Counted from the stretch's first letter, positions 1 to 8,789 are shown. The stretch: 64,000 bases of DNA from Lentibacillus daqui (GCF_027186265.1 NZ_CP114176.1:62001-126000), one strand, 5' to 3'. Made by a program: numbers and translations. Notes: generated from the sequence alone by a model not told the origin.

Positions 1-1
1 A

Positions 2-970
2 AATTTGCTGAATCGTACCGTTTTTTTCCCGATACCATGGAGATATTATTTAAAAACGGTAGCTATTTTTGGGCTAATTGCTGCCTTGAATCATATGTTG
101 TTATTGCTGATTCAATTTGCGGATGCGTTCACACTTGTACCAGGGTTAGTGAAACATAGCCTGTCTGCGTTTGAGGCAATGGAAGCCAAAGGTGTGTTTG
201 ACAGGGGGCAGCCATTGATTCAGCTTGGTACAGTGGTTGGTTCATCGTTTGCCCTGGCATTGATCCCCTCCATCAGCAAAGAAGAACGCTCCCAATCACC
301 CGGGCCATTTTATTTTCATATTCGTGCCGCCATGAAGTGCAGCATCTACTTGGCGATTGGGGCAACAATCGGGTTAGTGATGATTTTTCCGGAAGTTAAT
401 ATGCTGCTGTTTCAGGATGATAAAGGGACAGGCAGCCTTAGAACTTTGGTGGTTGCTATCCTGCTTTGTTCAGTCGCGATTACTGCTGCTTCTATCCTCC
501 AGGGGTTAGGGTATGTTAAACGTACAGCGATGTTTATTTTGCTGGCACTATTGATTAAATGGCTTCTCAATCAGTTGCTTGTTCCATTATGGGGTCTTAC
601 AGGCAGTGCAATAGCCACGGTCACTAGTCTACTTGTTTTGTGCTGTTTGGACTTAATCGAACTCAAACGAAAATTGCCAAAACTGCACTTGGTCAAATCC
701 TTAAAATGGCGATCTTTGATAATACCTGGACTTGGGATGGCCGTTTACCTTTTTTTCATTCAGATAATCACTACCATGGTTGGGATTGAGACGAGGGTTG
801 GCTTACTTATTTATGTTCTGGTGGTTGTATTAACAGGTGCGCTCGTTTATTTGCTATTACTCATAAAGATCGGTGCATTTACAAAAGAGGAAATAAAGTT
901 GCTCCCGTTTTCCTCGTTATTAGCCCGGTTTGGCAAAGGAGAGGATGTCTGCGTATGGAGAAGAAAATAG
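2..970 (+). CDS. yabM: YabM-like polysaccharide/lipid flippase, 3' part
   Basis: C-terminal part, about 320 residues, of a multi-spanning membrane protein of the MATE/MOP (SpoVB/MurJ-like) superfamily. The frame is open to the window edge and the gene begins outside it; B. subtilis YabM has about 530 residues. Several long hydrophobic segments alternate with short basic loops, and the middle has the family look, with polar residues around the GSSFALALIPSIS segment. Family members move lipid-linked sugars across the membrane; the substrate here is not known. The stop overlaps the start of the next gene (955-970), so the two are probably co-transcribed. Identification rests on protein similarity and on the neighbour yabN, as in B. 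subtilis. Confidence 0.8.
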   Translation, partial: NLLNRTVFFPIPWRYYLKTVAIFGLIAALNHMLLLLIQFADAFTLVPGLVKHSLSAFEAMEAKGVFDRGQPLIQLGTVVGSSFALALIPSISKEERSQSPGPFYFHIRAAMKCSIYLAIGATIGLVMIFPEVNMLLFQDDKGTGSLRTLVVAILLCSVAITAASILQGLGYVKRTAMFILLALLIKWLLNQLLVPLWGLTGSAIATVTSLLVLCCLDLIELKRKLPKLHLVKSLKWRSLIIPGLGMAVYLFFIQIITTMVGIETRVGLLIYVLVVVLTGALVYLLLLIKIGAFTKEEIKLLPFSSLLARFGKGEDVCVWRRK

Positions 971-2403
971 AAATTATCGGCCTTGGGGCAGGGGATCTTG
1001 ATCAGTTGCCACTGGGGATTTATAAAAAACTGATTCATTCCCGGGAAAAAATTTATGTTCGGACAATGGACCATCCGGTTATTGCAGCTTTACAGGACGA
1101 AGGGGTAATGTTTGCCTCGTTTGATGATGTGTATCAGTCCAAAGACCAGTTCGCTAATGTTTACCAGGAGATTGCGGACCAATTAATAGACATAGCGGCA
1201 AATTCTCCGGTGATTTATGCTGTTCCGGGCCACCCGATGTTAGCTGAAAAAACAGTTCAATTGCTACTGGAGCAAAAGCAGGCAGAAGTTACGATAGCGG
1301 GCGGGAAAAGCTATCTGGATGATTTGTTTACCAGCTTGCAAATAGATCCAATTGACGGGTTTCAATTTGTTGATGCTACATCATTTAAACGGAATCAACT
1401 CGATTATACGCATCATATCATTTTCTGTCAGGTGTATGATCAGTTTGTTGCCTCAAATATCAAGCTTGCCTTATTGGAAGATCTTCCAGCCGATTATCCG
1501 GTTACGATTATTGTTGCGGCAGGAAGCAAGGAAGAACATTTGCGAACCATTCCATTGGAAGAACTCGATCACAGGCTTTCAATCAGTAATTTAACCAGTG
1601 TTTATATCCCGCCCGTAGCAGCGGATTACCTTCATCATACCTTTAACCGGCTGCGTGAAGTAATTGCAACACTCAGGGGGCCAAACGGTTGTCCGTGGGA
1701 TAAGAAACAAACACATGAGACATTGCGTCAATATGCGATTGAAGAAGTTTATGAATTAATTGATGCGATTGATGAGCAGGATGATGAAGGGATTATCGAG
1801 GAACTCGGTGATGTGCTGTTACAGGTGATGCTGCACAGTCAAATCGGTGAGGATGCCGGTTATTTTACAATTGATGATGTGATTCGGTCTATTACCAATA
1901 AAATGATCCATCGTCATCCCCACGTGTTTGCCGATAAAGAGGCCAAAACAGTTGCCGATGTCAATCGAAACTGGGATGCTTTAAAGCAAGCAGAAAAAGA
2001 AGGTCAGCGAAAATCTGTGTTGGATGGTGTTCCAAAGAGCATGTCAGCTTTGACCAAAGCGTATCATTTACAGAAACAAGCGGGTAAAGTCGGGTTTGAA
2101 TGGAAATCCGTTGGAGAAGTTTGGGACAAGTTAAACGAGGAAATTAATGAGGTGCAAGCGGCGATTAAACAAGGAAACGATAACGAGATAGAATGTGAAT
2201 TTGGCGATGTGCTATTTGTCCTTGCGAATATTTCCAGGTATTATAAAATAAACCCTGAGCTAGCCCTAAATCGAACCAATCAAAAATTCACTTCCAGGTT
2301 TTCTTTCATTGAACAAAGGTTAAGCGAAGAAAATAAGGATATCCATAATGCCGATCTTGAGGAAATGGATCAATATTGGAATCAAGCAAAAAGAAATGAG
2401 TGA
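955..2403 (+). CDS. yabN: YabN: tetrapyrrole methylase-like domain fused to MazG pyrophosphohydrolase
   Basis: 482 residues in two parts. Residues 1 to about 215 form an SAM-dependent tetrapyrrole (uroporphyrin-III C) methylase-like domain, starting with IEIIGLGAGD and containing the YAVPGHP loop. Residues 225-482 are a MazG nucleoside triphosphate pyrophosphohydrolase with tandem helical metal-binding motifs (EEVYELIDAID...EELGD, then EEINEVQAAI...EFGD). MazG proteins hydrolyse (d)NTPs to monophosphates and are seen as house-cleaning enzymes; the role of the methylase-like half is unclear. The ATG at 955 lies inside the end of yabM. The stop overlaps the next gene. Confidence 0.93.
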   Translation: MEKKIEIIGLGAGDLDQLPLGIYKKLIHSREKIYVRTMDHPVIAALQDEGVMFASFDDVYQSKDQFANVYQEIADQLIDIAANSPVIYAVPGHPMLAEKTVQLLLEQKQAEVTIAGGKSYLDDLFTSLQIDPIDGFQFVDATSFKRNQLDYTHHIIFCQVYDQFVASNIKLALLEDLPADYPVTIIVAAGSKEEHLRTIPLEELDHRLSISNLTSVYIPPVAADYLHHTFNRLREVIATLRGPNGCPWDKKQTHETLRQYAIEEVYELIDAIDEQDDEGIIEELGDVLLQVMLHSQIGEDAGYFTIDDVIRSITNKMIHRHPHVFADKEAKTVADVNRNWDALKQAEKEGQRKSVLDGVPKSMSALTKAYHLQKQAGKVGFEWKSVGEVWDKLNEEINEVQAAIKQGNDNEIECEFGDVLFVLANISRYYKINPELALNRTNQKFTSRFSFIEQRLSEENKDIHNADLEEMDQYWNQAKRNE

Positions 2404-2408
2404 TAGTA

Positions 2409-2663
2409 TTGCGTCTTGATAAATTTTTAAAAGTATCCCGGTTAATCAAACGCCGCACACTTGCCAAGGAAATTGCAGATAAAGGGCGAATTACGATAAA
2501 TGGCAACCAGGCAAAAGCAGCAACTGATGTAGCCATCGGTGATATACTGACCATTCAATACGGACAAAAACTGGTAACTGTTGAAGTAACCGCGTTGAAA
2601 GAAGCAGTCAAAAAAGATGAGGCCCAAAACTTATATAAGGTTGTCAAAGAAGAAAAAAGTTAA
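2409..2663 (+). CDS. rqcP: RqcP (YabO), S4-domain ribosome quality-control factor
   Basis: 84 residues, almost all one S4 RNA-binding domain (RLDKFLKVSRLIKRRT at the N-terminus, then the GRITINGNQAK turn). RqcP/YabO belongs to the Hsp15 family; in B. subtilis it binds stalled 50S-peptidyl-tRNA complexes and works with RqcH to add poly-alanine tails. I place the start at TTG 2409, which gives the family's MRLDKFLK start; a GTG at 2400 would add three residues. The gene follows yabN without a gap. Family assignment is firm; the exact start is less so. Confidence 0.88.
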   Translation: MRLDKFLKVSRLIKRRTLAKEIADKGRITINGNQAKAATDVAIGDILTIQYGQKLVTVEVTALKEAVKKDEAQNLYKVVKEEKS

Positions 2664-2719
2664 GTTCTAACCTTGTCCATCCTTTCATAAGCTAATAACG
2701 ATAAGGAGGGACAAGGCAT

Positions 2720-3019
2720 ATGAATTATTATGAGAAAAATTCCACACAAAGCGTACAGCAAGATCACTTTATAAAAATTAACAACCGAAAAAACCTGGAA
2801 ATCTCCGGTGTTAAAGAGGTAGATAGTTTTGATAATGAAGAGTTTTTATTAGAAACGGTAATGGGCTACCTGATTATTCGTGGACAAAACTTGCAATTGA
2901 AAAACCTTGATGTTGGTGAAGGACTAGTTTCTATCAAAGGCAAAATATATGAGCTTTCCTATGTAGACGAACAACATCAGGAGAAAGCTAAAGGAATCTT
3001 TAGCAAGCTATTTCGATGA
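2720..3019 (+). CDS. yabP: YabP, sporulation protein
   Basis: 99-residue protein of the YabP family, which is found in endospore formers. In B. subtilis yabP and yabQ are expressed under sigma-E in the mother cell, and yabQ is needed for the spore cortex. The sequence is small, soluble and beta-rich, with the family segments around LEISGVKEVDSFD and GYLIIRGQNL. A strong SD (AAGGAGG at about 2703) precedes ATG 2720. The stop overlaps yabQ by ATGA, so they form a translationally coupled pair. I saw no convincing sigma-E promoter in the 56-base gap after rqcP. Confidence 0.9.
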   Translation: MNYYEKNSTQSVQQDHFIKINNRKNLEISGVKEVDSFDNEEFLLETVMGYLIIRGQNLQLKNLDVGEGLVSIKGKIYELSYVDEQHQEKAKGIFSKLFR

Positions 3020-3615
3020 CATTAGACGTCCAGTTCCTGACAATGATCGTCATGATTATTAGTGGTATCTACTTGGGAGCGGCACTGGAAACCTTCCTGC
3101 GATTCAAGCCATATTGGAAATCCAATTGGTTTATGTTATATTTCATGGAGATTGCCTTTTGGCTGTCACAAGTACTGCTGTTATTTTATGTATTATTTCT
3201 TGTTAATGCGGGTGAATTACGTGTTTACGTATTCCTCGCCCTATTTATGGGGTTTGCTGCTTACAAGGCTTTGTTTGCACCGCTATATAAACGTCTGCTG
3301 GAATTATTTATTCGGATTATCCTGACGTGTTACCATTTTATTGAAAAGTTGATTAAGACATTGGTGATAGCGCCAATAAAATATATCATTCAATTGTTAA
3401 TAACACTGATATTATTTATCGTTCAGCTCCTTGTAAAGGTTTTCCTTTTTGTCGTCAAAGTCATTTTCTTCCCAATAAAATGGATATTGATACTTCTTTA
3501 TCGGATGCTGCCCAAAAATATCCGAAACTTTTTACACAAAACAGCAGGATTTTATAGTACAATGGAGAATATATGTAAAAAGGGCTTGGATTATATCAGG
3601 TTTAAAAGGAGGTAG
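3016..3615 (+). CDS. yabQ: YabQ, membrane protein of spore cortex formation
   Basis: 199 residues with about four to five hydrophobic segments: near residues 5-25, 35-62, 68-85 and a long tract at about 100-160 rich in Ile, Leu, Val and Phe. The C-terminus is basic. The YabQ family sits in the mother-cell (outer forespore) membrane and is required for cortex assembly in B. subtilis. Start ATG 3016 overlaps the yabP stop. The next gene, divIC, follows after 7 bases with its SD inside the yabQ end (AAAGGAGG at 3604-3612). Confidence 0.87.
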   Translation: MTLDVQFLTMIVMIISGIYLGAALETFLRFKPYWKSNWFMLYFMEIAFWLSQVLLLFYVLFLVNAGELRVYVFLALFMGFAAYKALFAPLYKRLLELFIRIILTCYHFIEKLIKTLVIAPIKYIIQLLITLILFIVQLLVKVFLFVVKVIFFPIKWILILLYRMLPKNIRNFLHKTAGFYSTMENICKKGLDYIRFKRR

Positions 3616-3622
3616 CAAGGCT

Positions 3623-4003
3623 TTGTCGGCAAATAAACAAACAGTAACACGTTTGGATTCCGAGTATATGCAACAATATGATGCATATATGGAACGCCAA
3701 AAAAACAAAAAGAAGCGTCTTGTCCGTCGTCTGATGCTTTTTGCGATCGTTGTTTTCATCGCTTTTGGCAGTATGACTGCATACCATGTTAAACAACGGG
3801 CAATACATGCGGAGAAAAAAGAACAATATGCCGAGATGCAGGATAAACTGTCAACACTGCAAGAGGAAGAAAAAACGTTGAATGAGGAAATAAAACTGTT
3901 AAAAGATGAGGATTATGTTCTTGATATAGCACGAACGAACTATTTTTTCTCAGACAAAGGGGAAACCATCTTTAAAATTCCTGATGAAGATCCGTCATAT
4001 TGA
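3623..4003 (+). CDS. divIC: Septum formation initiator DivIC (FtsB-like)
   Basis: 126 residues: a basic cytoplasmic N-terminus, one transmembrane helix at about residues 37-57 (LMLFAIVVFIAFGSM), then an external coiled coil (about 62-100, rich in Glu, Lys and Leu) and the short conserved tail with YFFSDKGE. This bitopic layout is that of DivIC, which with FtsL and DivIB forms the core of the Gram-positive divisome. Translation starts at TTG 3623 after the SD AAAGGAGGTAG. A sigma-A promoter for the next gene overlaps the last codons and stop. Confidence 0.93.
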   Translation: MSANKQTVTRLDSEYMQQYDAYMERQKNKKKRLVRRLMLFAIVVFIAFGSMTAYHVKQRAIHAEKKEQYAEMQDKLSTLQEEEKTLNEEIKLLKDEDYVLDIARTNYFFSDKGETIFKIPDEDPSY

Positions 4004-4029
4004 CACGCTTTCATGTATGTCGCTATAAT
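4000..4029 (+). promoter_or_regulatory. Predicted sigma-A promoter of yabR
   Basis: TTGACA at 4000-4005 and TATAAT at 4024-4029, spaced by 18. The -35 box spans the divIC stop codon. The expected start point, about 4036, lies only a few bases before the dispersed repeat at 4042, so that repeat would be in the yabR 5' leader. Confidence 0.75.
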
Positions 4030-4041
4030 ATAATAGAGGAA

Positions 4042-4164
4042 GTTCAAAAAGTACGGTAAAAATGAACCATGGAATTTCGACGCACTCAGACGTGCTAGTG
4101 TCGGCGTTGCAACAGGACGCCTGAGAACTTAGCCGATCCTGTTCTTTTTATCTCCTTTTTGAAC
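4042..4164 (-). repeat. Dispersed GTTCAAAAAG repeat, copy 1 (inverted)
   Basis: Begins GTTCAAAAAGTACGGTAAAA and ends with the complement of GTTCAAAAAGGAGATAAAAA. These are the two termini of the family, in the opposite orientation to the other copies. The inside holds short palindromic stretches (GACGCACTCAGACGTGC). The copy is 123 bp and lies between the yabR promoter and the yabR SD. Confidence 0.75.
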
Positions 4165-4215
4165 CCGCACTAATTAGTTATATATTTTATACTTTTAAGG
4201 AGGAGCATTTTTTTT

Positions 4216-4599
4216 ATGTCAATCGAAGTAGGCAGCAAGCTGCAGGGAAAGGTAACCGGTATTACTAATTTTGGGGCCTTTGTTGAACTCGCGGAGGGTA
4301 AAACAGGTCTTGTTCATATTAGTGAGGTTGCCGATAACTATGTGAAAGACATTCATGACCATCTTAGTGTCGGTGATGAGGTTAAGGTAAAAGTCATCAA
4401 TGTCGAAAAAGATGGCAAAATTGGTCTGTCAATCAAGAAAGCAAAAGATCGGCCACAACGCCAAAGGAACACCCGTGAGCGGACTGAATCATTTGAATCC
4501 AAAATGAATCGCTTTCTCAAAGATTCCGAAGACCGTTTAGCCTCTTTAAAGAAGCACACGGAATCCAAACGTGGAGGTCGAGGTGCTAAAAGAGGATAG
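4216..4599 (+). CDS. yabR: YabR, S1-domain RNA-binding protein
   Basis: 127 residues. Residues 1-72 form one S1/OB RNA-binding domain (GSKLQGKVTGITNFGAFVEL, GLVHISEVAD, VKVKVINVEKDGKIGLSIKK). The remaining C-terminus is basic and low in complexity (RQRNTRERTE; KRGGRGAKRG), which should add non-specific RNA affinity. The family includes YugI (GSP13), associated with ribosomes; the exact role of YabR is not settled. SD AAGGAGG at about 4197 precedes ATG 4216, and the gene ends in a strong bidirectional terminator. Confidence 0.9.
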   Translation: MSIEVGSKLQGKVTGITNFGAFVELAEGKTGLVHISEVADNYVKDIHDHLSVGDEVKVKVINVEKDGKIGLSIKKAKDRPQRQRNTRERTESFESKMNRFLKDSEDRLASLKKHTESKRGGRGAKRG

Positions 4600-4636
4600 C
4601 AACTGCTGTCTATTTAGGATGCTCTTGTCCAATAAA

Positions 4637-4682
4637 ACAAAAAACAGGTATCAACTGTTGAAAAGTTGATACCTGTTTTTTT
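4637..4682. terminator. Bidirectional terminator between yabR and tRNA-Met
   Basis: Perfect 16-bp stem (4641-4656 with 4664-4679) and a 7-base loop, flanked by an A-run on the left and a T-run on the right. It can end yabR transcripts (+) and tRNA-Met transcripts (-). Confidence 0.92.
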
Positions 4683-4705
4683 ATGCGGGGTTTTATTTAA
4701 GTTAA

Positions 4706-4779
4706 TGGCGGCGGAGGGGATCGAACCCCCGACCTTACGGGTATGAACCGTACGCTCTCGCCAGCTGAGCTACACCGCC
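4706..4779 (-). tRNA. tRNA-Met (CAU), elongator
   Basis: 74 bases on the minus strand. Acceptor stem GGCGGTG/CGCCGCC with discriminator A, D-arm GCTC...GAGC, anticodon stem-loop TACGG-TTCATAC-CCGTA with anticodon CAT, and T-arm GGGGG-TTCGATC-CCCTC. CCA is not encoded. It matches the elongator tRNA-Met found between yabR and spoIIE in B. subtilis; the tRNA-Glu that neighbours it there is absent. Confidence 0.95.
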
Positions 4780-4799
4780 GTAAATAAGTCACAAATGAC

Positions 4800-4828
4800 A
4801 TATTACAATAGCCAGACTAAGGTGTCAA
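4800..4828 (-). promoter_or_regulatory. Predicted promoter of tRNA-Met (minus strand)
   Basis: On the minus strand TTGACA (complement of 4823-4828), 17 bases, then TAATAT (complement of 4800-4805). It lies about 20 bases upstream of the tRNA 5' end, as expected for a tRNA transcription unit. Confidence 0.8.
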
Positions 4829-5078
4829 TAGCATAGATCGTATACAGAATAAATAAAAAACACCTTGTTATATTAGAAAGTTTCATGCAATATTCGAGCA
4901 ATCCCGATAGTAATAAACACTAGTTTACGGGGATTGAACGACAAAACATCTTAAGGTTAGCCGCGATCATTTGTCGCTGCTTTGGGTTAAATGATGGCAC
5001 GATCAGGTAAATCAAAAGCAGCTGGTACGATAAACTTGCTTGTACACTTGTAGAAAAATTGTTTATTTGGCTGAAACT

Positions 5079-5145
5079 TAGTCGAACGATTTTGGGAATA
5101 CACCCCGTTGTTTTGACAAAAAAAGAATCTATCCTATGATTTAAT
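5079..5145 (+). promoter_or_regulatory. spoIIE promoter with a Spo0A-box-like site
   Basis: TTGACA at 5113-5118. Two -10 candidates follow: TATGAT at 5135-5140 (spacing 16) and TTTAAT at 5140-5145 (spacing 21). The B. subtilis spoIIE promoter is a Spo0A-activated sigma-A promoter with unusually long spacing, so the second is plausible. TAGTCGAA at 5079-5086 differs from the 0A box TTGTCGAA by one base; weaker look-alikes (two mismatches) occur near 4938 and 4969. The rest of the gap 4830-5078 shows no gene that I can support. Confidence 0.6.
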
Positions 5146-5159
5146 AACTGAAAGTGCAT

Positions 5160-5417
5160 GTTCAAAAGTAGGATAAAAAGGACCGAGAAGTTCGAGGCGG
5201 CGTAGTTTCGAGAACGGGCTTGCACGAATGTGCTGACTTCTGCGTTGCCCGAATGGGCGGTTTTAGCAGAAGATCCCCTGAGCAATTAGATACATGAGCA
5301 GCGGAGAAACAAGCCAACGAGCTTCTTCAAAGGAAGGCCGACTAAAAACGGGCTTGCGCTCAGGCGTCGGCATACCCCTTTTGCAGGGGCATGTCATTTT
5401 TACCGGACTTTTTGAAC
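5160..5417 (+). repeat. Dispersed GTTCAAAAAG repeat, copy 2 (longest)
   Basis: 258 bp, from GTTCAAAAGTAGGATAAAAA to TTTTTACCGGACTTTTTGAAC. It shares the block around GACCGAGAAGTTCGAGGCGG with copy 5. It also shares a long 3' block with copy 4, including AGCAGAAGATCC, AAGCCAACGA, ACGGGCTTGCGCTCAGGCGT and CGGCATACCCCTTTTGCAG. It begins about 15-20 bases after the -10 region of spoIIE and ends 27 bases before the spoIIE start, so it fills almost the whole spoIIE leader. Confidence 0.85.
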
Positions 5418-5444
5418 ATCCCTTGAAAGAAGGAGTGGTATTGT

Positions 5445-7895
5445 ATGATGGATTCAATTACTGGAGTAGAAGCGAAAGCAATTGGAAAAGGTGCAAAAAG
5501 CGGGCACAAACTGAAGAAAAAGTTACCATCTATAAGTAAAACCATCTTATTGGAAAAAGGATGGCTATTTGTGCTTGTTGGCTTTTTACTTGGACGAGCT
5601 GTTATTTTATCGGCTGTATCACCATTTGCTGTCGCGTTTTTGGCGACCATCTGGTTTGCACACAAGAAAAATGCTCTCAAGGTAATGTTGGCCATCATTG
5701 CAGGAGCATTAACCTATTCCGGCACACAGGGGATATTTGTTACATTATCAATGGTTTTATTTGTCCTCTTAGCTGGCGTGTTTAAAAAAGCAAATAACCA
5801 GCAGATGATCATTCCGCTATTTGTGTTTCTATCTACGATTGCACCGCGATTGTTTCTTTATTCTCTGGCGGGGCAGCTTACATCGTATGAATGGATACTG
5901 TTATTTGTTGAGGGTGTGCTTGGTACGGTGTTAGTATTAATTTTTATGCAGAGTATCCCATTATTATCACCAAAAAGGTATAAACCGACCTTAAAAAATG
6001 AAGAGATTGTCTGCATGATCATTTTAATTGCTTCCATCTTGACAGGGATGATTGGCTGGCATATATATGATGCATCATTTGAGCAGATATTTTCACGCTA
6101 TTTTGTCCTGCTGCTTGCTTATGTGGGCGGGGCAGCAGTCGGATCGACAGTTGGTGTTGTTGCAGGCCTCATACTATCCCTGGCAAATGTGGCTAACCTC
6201 TATCAAATGGGTCTGCTCGCATTTTCCGGGTTGCTAGGTGGATTACTGAAGGAAGGAAAGAAGATCGGTGTCAGTGTTGGATTATTGGTGGGAACGTTTC
6301 TGGTTGGTATTTATGGAGACGCTTCCTCATTGATCCCTTCGATTACAGAGTCATCCATAGCGATTGCTTTCTTCTTTCTTACCCCGGCAAGCTGGTTTAA
6401 GCGATTGTCACGTTACATACCCGGAACAGAAGAATACACGAATGAGCAAGAACAATATTTGCAAAAGGTGCGAAATGTAACTGCAAAGCGGGTGGAGCAA
6501 TTCTCCAATGTGTTTGCCGCCCTGTCAAAAAGTTTCTCGAGTACAGAGAGTATACCTGACGAGGAAACTCACAAAAAACGAGAGACCGATTTTTTCCTTA
6601 GTCAGGTAACTGAAAAGACCTGTCAAAATTGCTTTATGAAAAACAAATGCTGGCAGCAGGAATTTGATAAAACATATTCATTGATGGGTGAAATTAAAGA
6701 TGAACTTGATAAAGGCAAGGAGCCGAATATTAAATTGCATCGGGATTTTGCCAATCATTGTGTTAAGTCTAAACGGGTAATGAATACAATGCGGGATGAA
6801 ATGACGTTCTTTGAAGCGAATCAACAGTTAAGGGAACAGGTAATGGAGAGTAAGCGATTTGTGGCAGATCAACTGCAAGGTGTCTCTGAAGTCATGGAGA
6901 ACTTTGCCAAGGAAATAGTAAAAGAAAGACAGCAACATGAAAAACAAGAGGTACAAATTGTTCATGCATTAAAGCATATGGGCATTAATTTGGACAAGCT
7001 GGATATTTTTTGTCTGGAAAAAGGGAATGTTGATATTGAAATGACTGTCTCCTTTTACGATTATCACGGAGAAGGCAGCAAATTAATTGCACCAGTGCTT
7101 TCAGATATATTGAATGAGATGATTGTTGTCAAACAGGAAGAAATTTCGCCAATCCCTTATGGCTATTGCTACCTAACCTTTGGCTCAGCAAGGGAATTTG
7201 TGGTGGAAACTGGGGTAGCCAATGCTGCGAAAGGTGGTGGATTAATTTCCGGTGACAGTTTTACAACGATTGAACTCGGGGCTGGGAAGTATGCTATGGC
7301 TATTAGTGATGGGATGGGAAACGGAAAACGAGCCCATGAAGAAAGCGATGAAACACTACGGTTGCTTCAGCAAATATTACAGACCGGTATCCCGGAGAAA
7401 GTCGCCATTAAATCAATTAATTCTATCATGTCATTACGGTCGACGGACGAGATGTATGCAACATTGGATCTGGCCGTGATCAATTTGCATAATGCGTTCG
7501 TCCGCTTTTTAAAAATCGGGTCAACACCCAGCTTTATTAAACGGGACAATGAAATGATAAAAATTGAAGCAAGTAATTTACCAATGGGCATCATTCGTGA
7601 GTTCGATGTGGACATTGTCAGTGAACAGCTGCAGGCAGGGGATATCCTGATTATGATGAGTGATGGCATTTTCGACGGCCCTAAGCATGTAGAGAATACA
7701 GATCTTTGGTTGAAACGAAAAATCCGTGAAATAAACACGGAGGACCCACAAGAAATTGCTGATTTATTATTAGAGGAGGTTGTTCGTACCAGATCAGGGA
7801 TGATTGAGGATGATATGACCGTCATGGTAGCGAAAATCAAAACGAATACACCAAAATGGGCAAACATCCCTGCCTATAGTAAGGAAGCACAATAA
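5445..7895 (+). CDS. spoIIE: SpoIIE, stage II sporulation serine phosphatase
   Basis: 816 residues (827 in B. subtilis). The first 330 or so residues carry about ten transmembrane segments. The centre (about 330-570) is a cytoplasmic region that contacts FtsZ, including a CQNC...KNKC cysteine cluster (TCQNCFMKNKCWQQ). The C-terminal 230 residues form a PP2C/SpoIIE phosphatase domain with the metal-binding aspartates in AISDGMGNG (about residue 621) and MSDGIFDG (about 739). It dephosphorylates SpoIIAA-P and so releases sigma-F in the forespore, and it helps form the polar septum. SD GAAGGAG, start ATG 5445 or 5448. A sporulation-type promoter and a repeat lie upstream. Confidence 0.97.
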   Translation: MMDSITGVEAKAIGKGAKSGHKLKKKLPSISKTILLEKGWLFVLVGFLLGRAVILSAVSPFAVAFLATIWFAHKKNALKVMLAIIAGALTYSGTQGIFVTLSMVLFVLLAGVFKKANNQQMIIPLFVFLSTIAPRLFLYSLAGQLTSYEWILLFVEGVLGTVLVLIFMQSIPLLSPKRYKPTLKNEEIVCMIILIASILTGMIGWHIYDASFEQIFSRYFVLLLAYVGGAAVGSTVGVVAGLILSLANVANLYQMGLLAFSGLLGGLLKEGKKIGVSVGLLVGTFLVGIYGDASSLIPSITESSIAIAFFFLTPASWFKRLSRYIPGTEEYTNEQEQYLQKVRNVTAKRVEQFSNVFAALSKSFSSTESIPDEETHKKRETDFFLSQVTEKTCQNCFMKNKCWQQEFDKTYSLMGEIKDELDKGKEPNIKLHRDFANHCVKSKRVMNTMRDEMTFFEANQQLREQVMESKRFVADQLQGVSEVMENFAKEIVKERQQHEKQEVQIVHALKHMGINLDKLDIFCLEKGNVDIEMTVSFYDYHGEGSKLIAPVLSDILNEMIVVKQEEISPIPYGYCYLTFGSAREFVVETGVANAAKGGGLISGDSFTTIELGAGKYAMAISDGMGNGKRAHEESDETLRLLQQILQTGIPEKVAIKSINSIMSLRSTDEMYATLDLAVINLHNAFVRFLKIGSTPSFIKRDNEMIKIEASNLPMGIIREFDVDIVSEQLQAGDILIMMSDGIFDGPKHVENTDLWLKRKIREINTEDPQEIADLLLEEVVRTRSGMIEDDMTVMVAKIKTNTPKWANIPAYSKEAQ

Positions 7896-8045
7896 TAGAG
7901 CGTATGCAACGACCCGATGAAAATTGCACTATCGAATTTCCCCCTCTTTTGAACATGGTTTAATAGGAACCTGTCTCTCGATGTAGATGTATATTCCTCT
8001 CGTATTCTGGTGATGATGGTACTGGAATAGTTGGGAGGTAAACGA

Positions 8046-8789
8046 ATGAAAAAGGGTACACTAAAGCAAATTTTGTTGCTGACCGATGGATGCTCTAACC
8101 GCGGAGAAGATCCGGCTGCTGTGGCGGCAATTGCTGGCCAGCAAGGAATCACAGTGAATGTTATCGGCATATTGGACGATGACCAGACTGAAGATCCGGA
8201 GGGACTGCAAGAGATTGAAGACATTGCTTTGTCCGGAAATGGTGTCAGCCAATTGGTGTATAAACAATCATTGGTACAAACGGTGCAAACGGTTACGAAA
8301 CAGGCGATGACGCAAACATTGCAGGGGTTTGTTAATCAGGAATTAAAGCAAATCCTTGGTCCGGAACAATCGATGGATGATTTGGAACCACAAAAGCGCG
8401 GAGAGATCATGGAAGTTGTAGAAGATATGGGTGAGACATGTGATTTAGAAGTGCTTGTGCTTGTCGACACAAGCGCAAGTATGGGTGACAAACTGCCAAC
8501 AGTAAAAGAGGCATTAATTGATCTGTCTATCAGCTTAAATGCACGAATTGGCCGTAATCGGTTTTGTATTTATAGTTTTCCAGGCCGGCGAAAAAATATT
8601 CAAAAGGTTTTTGACTGGTCACCTAAACTTGATGCTGTCTCAACCGCATTTCCCAAACTGACAAGTGGAGGGATTACACCGACAGGACCAGCCATTCGCG
8701 AGGCGATGTATCAATTCGGTAAAAAAAGCTTGTTAAGGGGCTTTAAACATGAAGATGAATCAGTCGCAGAAGAAGAAACAGGGTATTGA
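8046..8789 (+). CDS. yabS: YabS, von Willebrand factor A-domain protein
   Basis: 247 residues. The N-terminal region has LLLTDGCSNRGEDP, and the centre a vWA/MIDAS motif (LVLVDTSASMGDKLP, DxSxS type) with a later GGITPTGPAI segment that suits the MIDAS threonine loop. A soluble protein of unknown biochemical role; in B. subtilis yabS lies next to the kinase gene yabT, as here, and is sporulation-associated. SD GGGAGG (8033-8038) sets the start at ATG 8046, not at an upstream in-frame TTG within the SD region. The 3' end overlaps yabT by 41 bases. Confidence 0.88.
   Translation: MKKGTLKQILLLTDGCSNRGEDPAAVAAIAGQQGITVNVIGILDDDQTEDPEGLQEIEDIALSGNGVSQLVYKQSLVQTVQTVTKQAMTQTLQGFVNQELKQILGPEQSMDDLEPQKRGEIMEVVEDMGETCDLEVLVLVDTSASMGDKLPTVKEALIDLSISLNARIGRNRFCIYSFPGRRKNIQKVFDWSPKLDAVSTAFPKLTSGGITPTGPAIREAMYQFGKKSLLRGFKHEDESVAEEETGY

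Noticed and set aside
4706..4779. Integration site of a mobile element at tRNA-Met
   Set aside because: No integrase, no repeated tRNA 3' end nearby, and the flanking gene order is ancestral.
4920..5285. Open frame of 121 codons on the minus strand upstream of spoIIE
   Set aside because: No SD, no family resemblance, overlaps the spoIIE promoter region and the first half of repeat copy 2.
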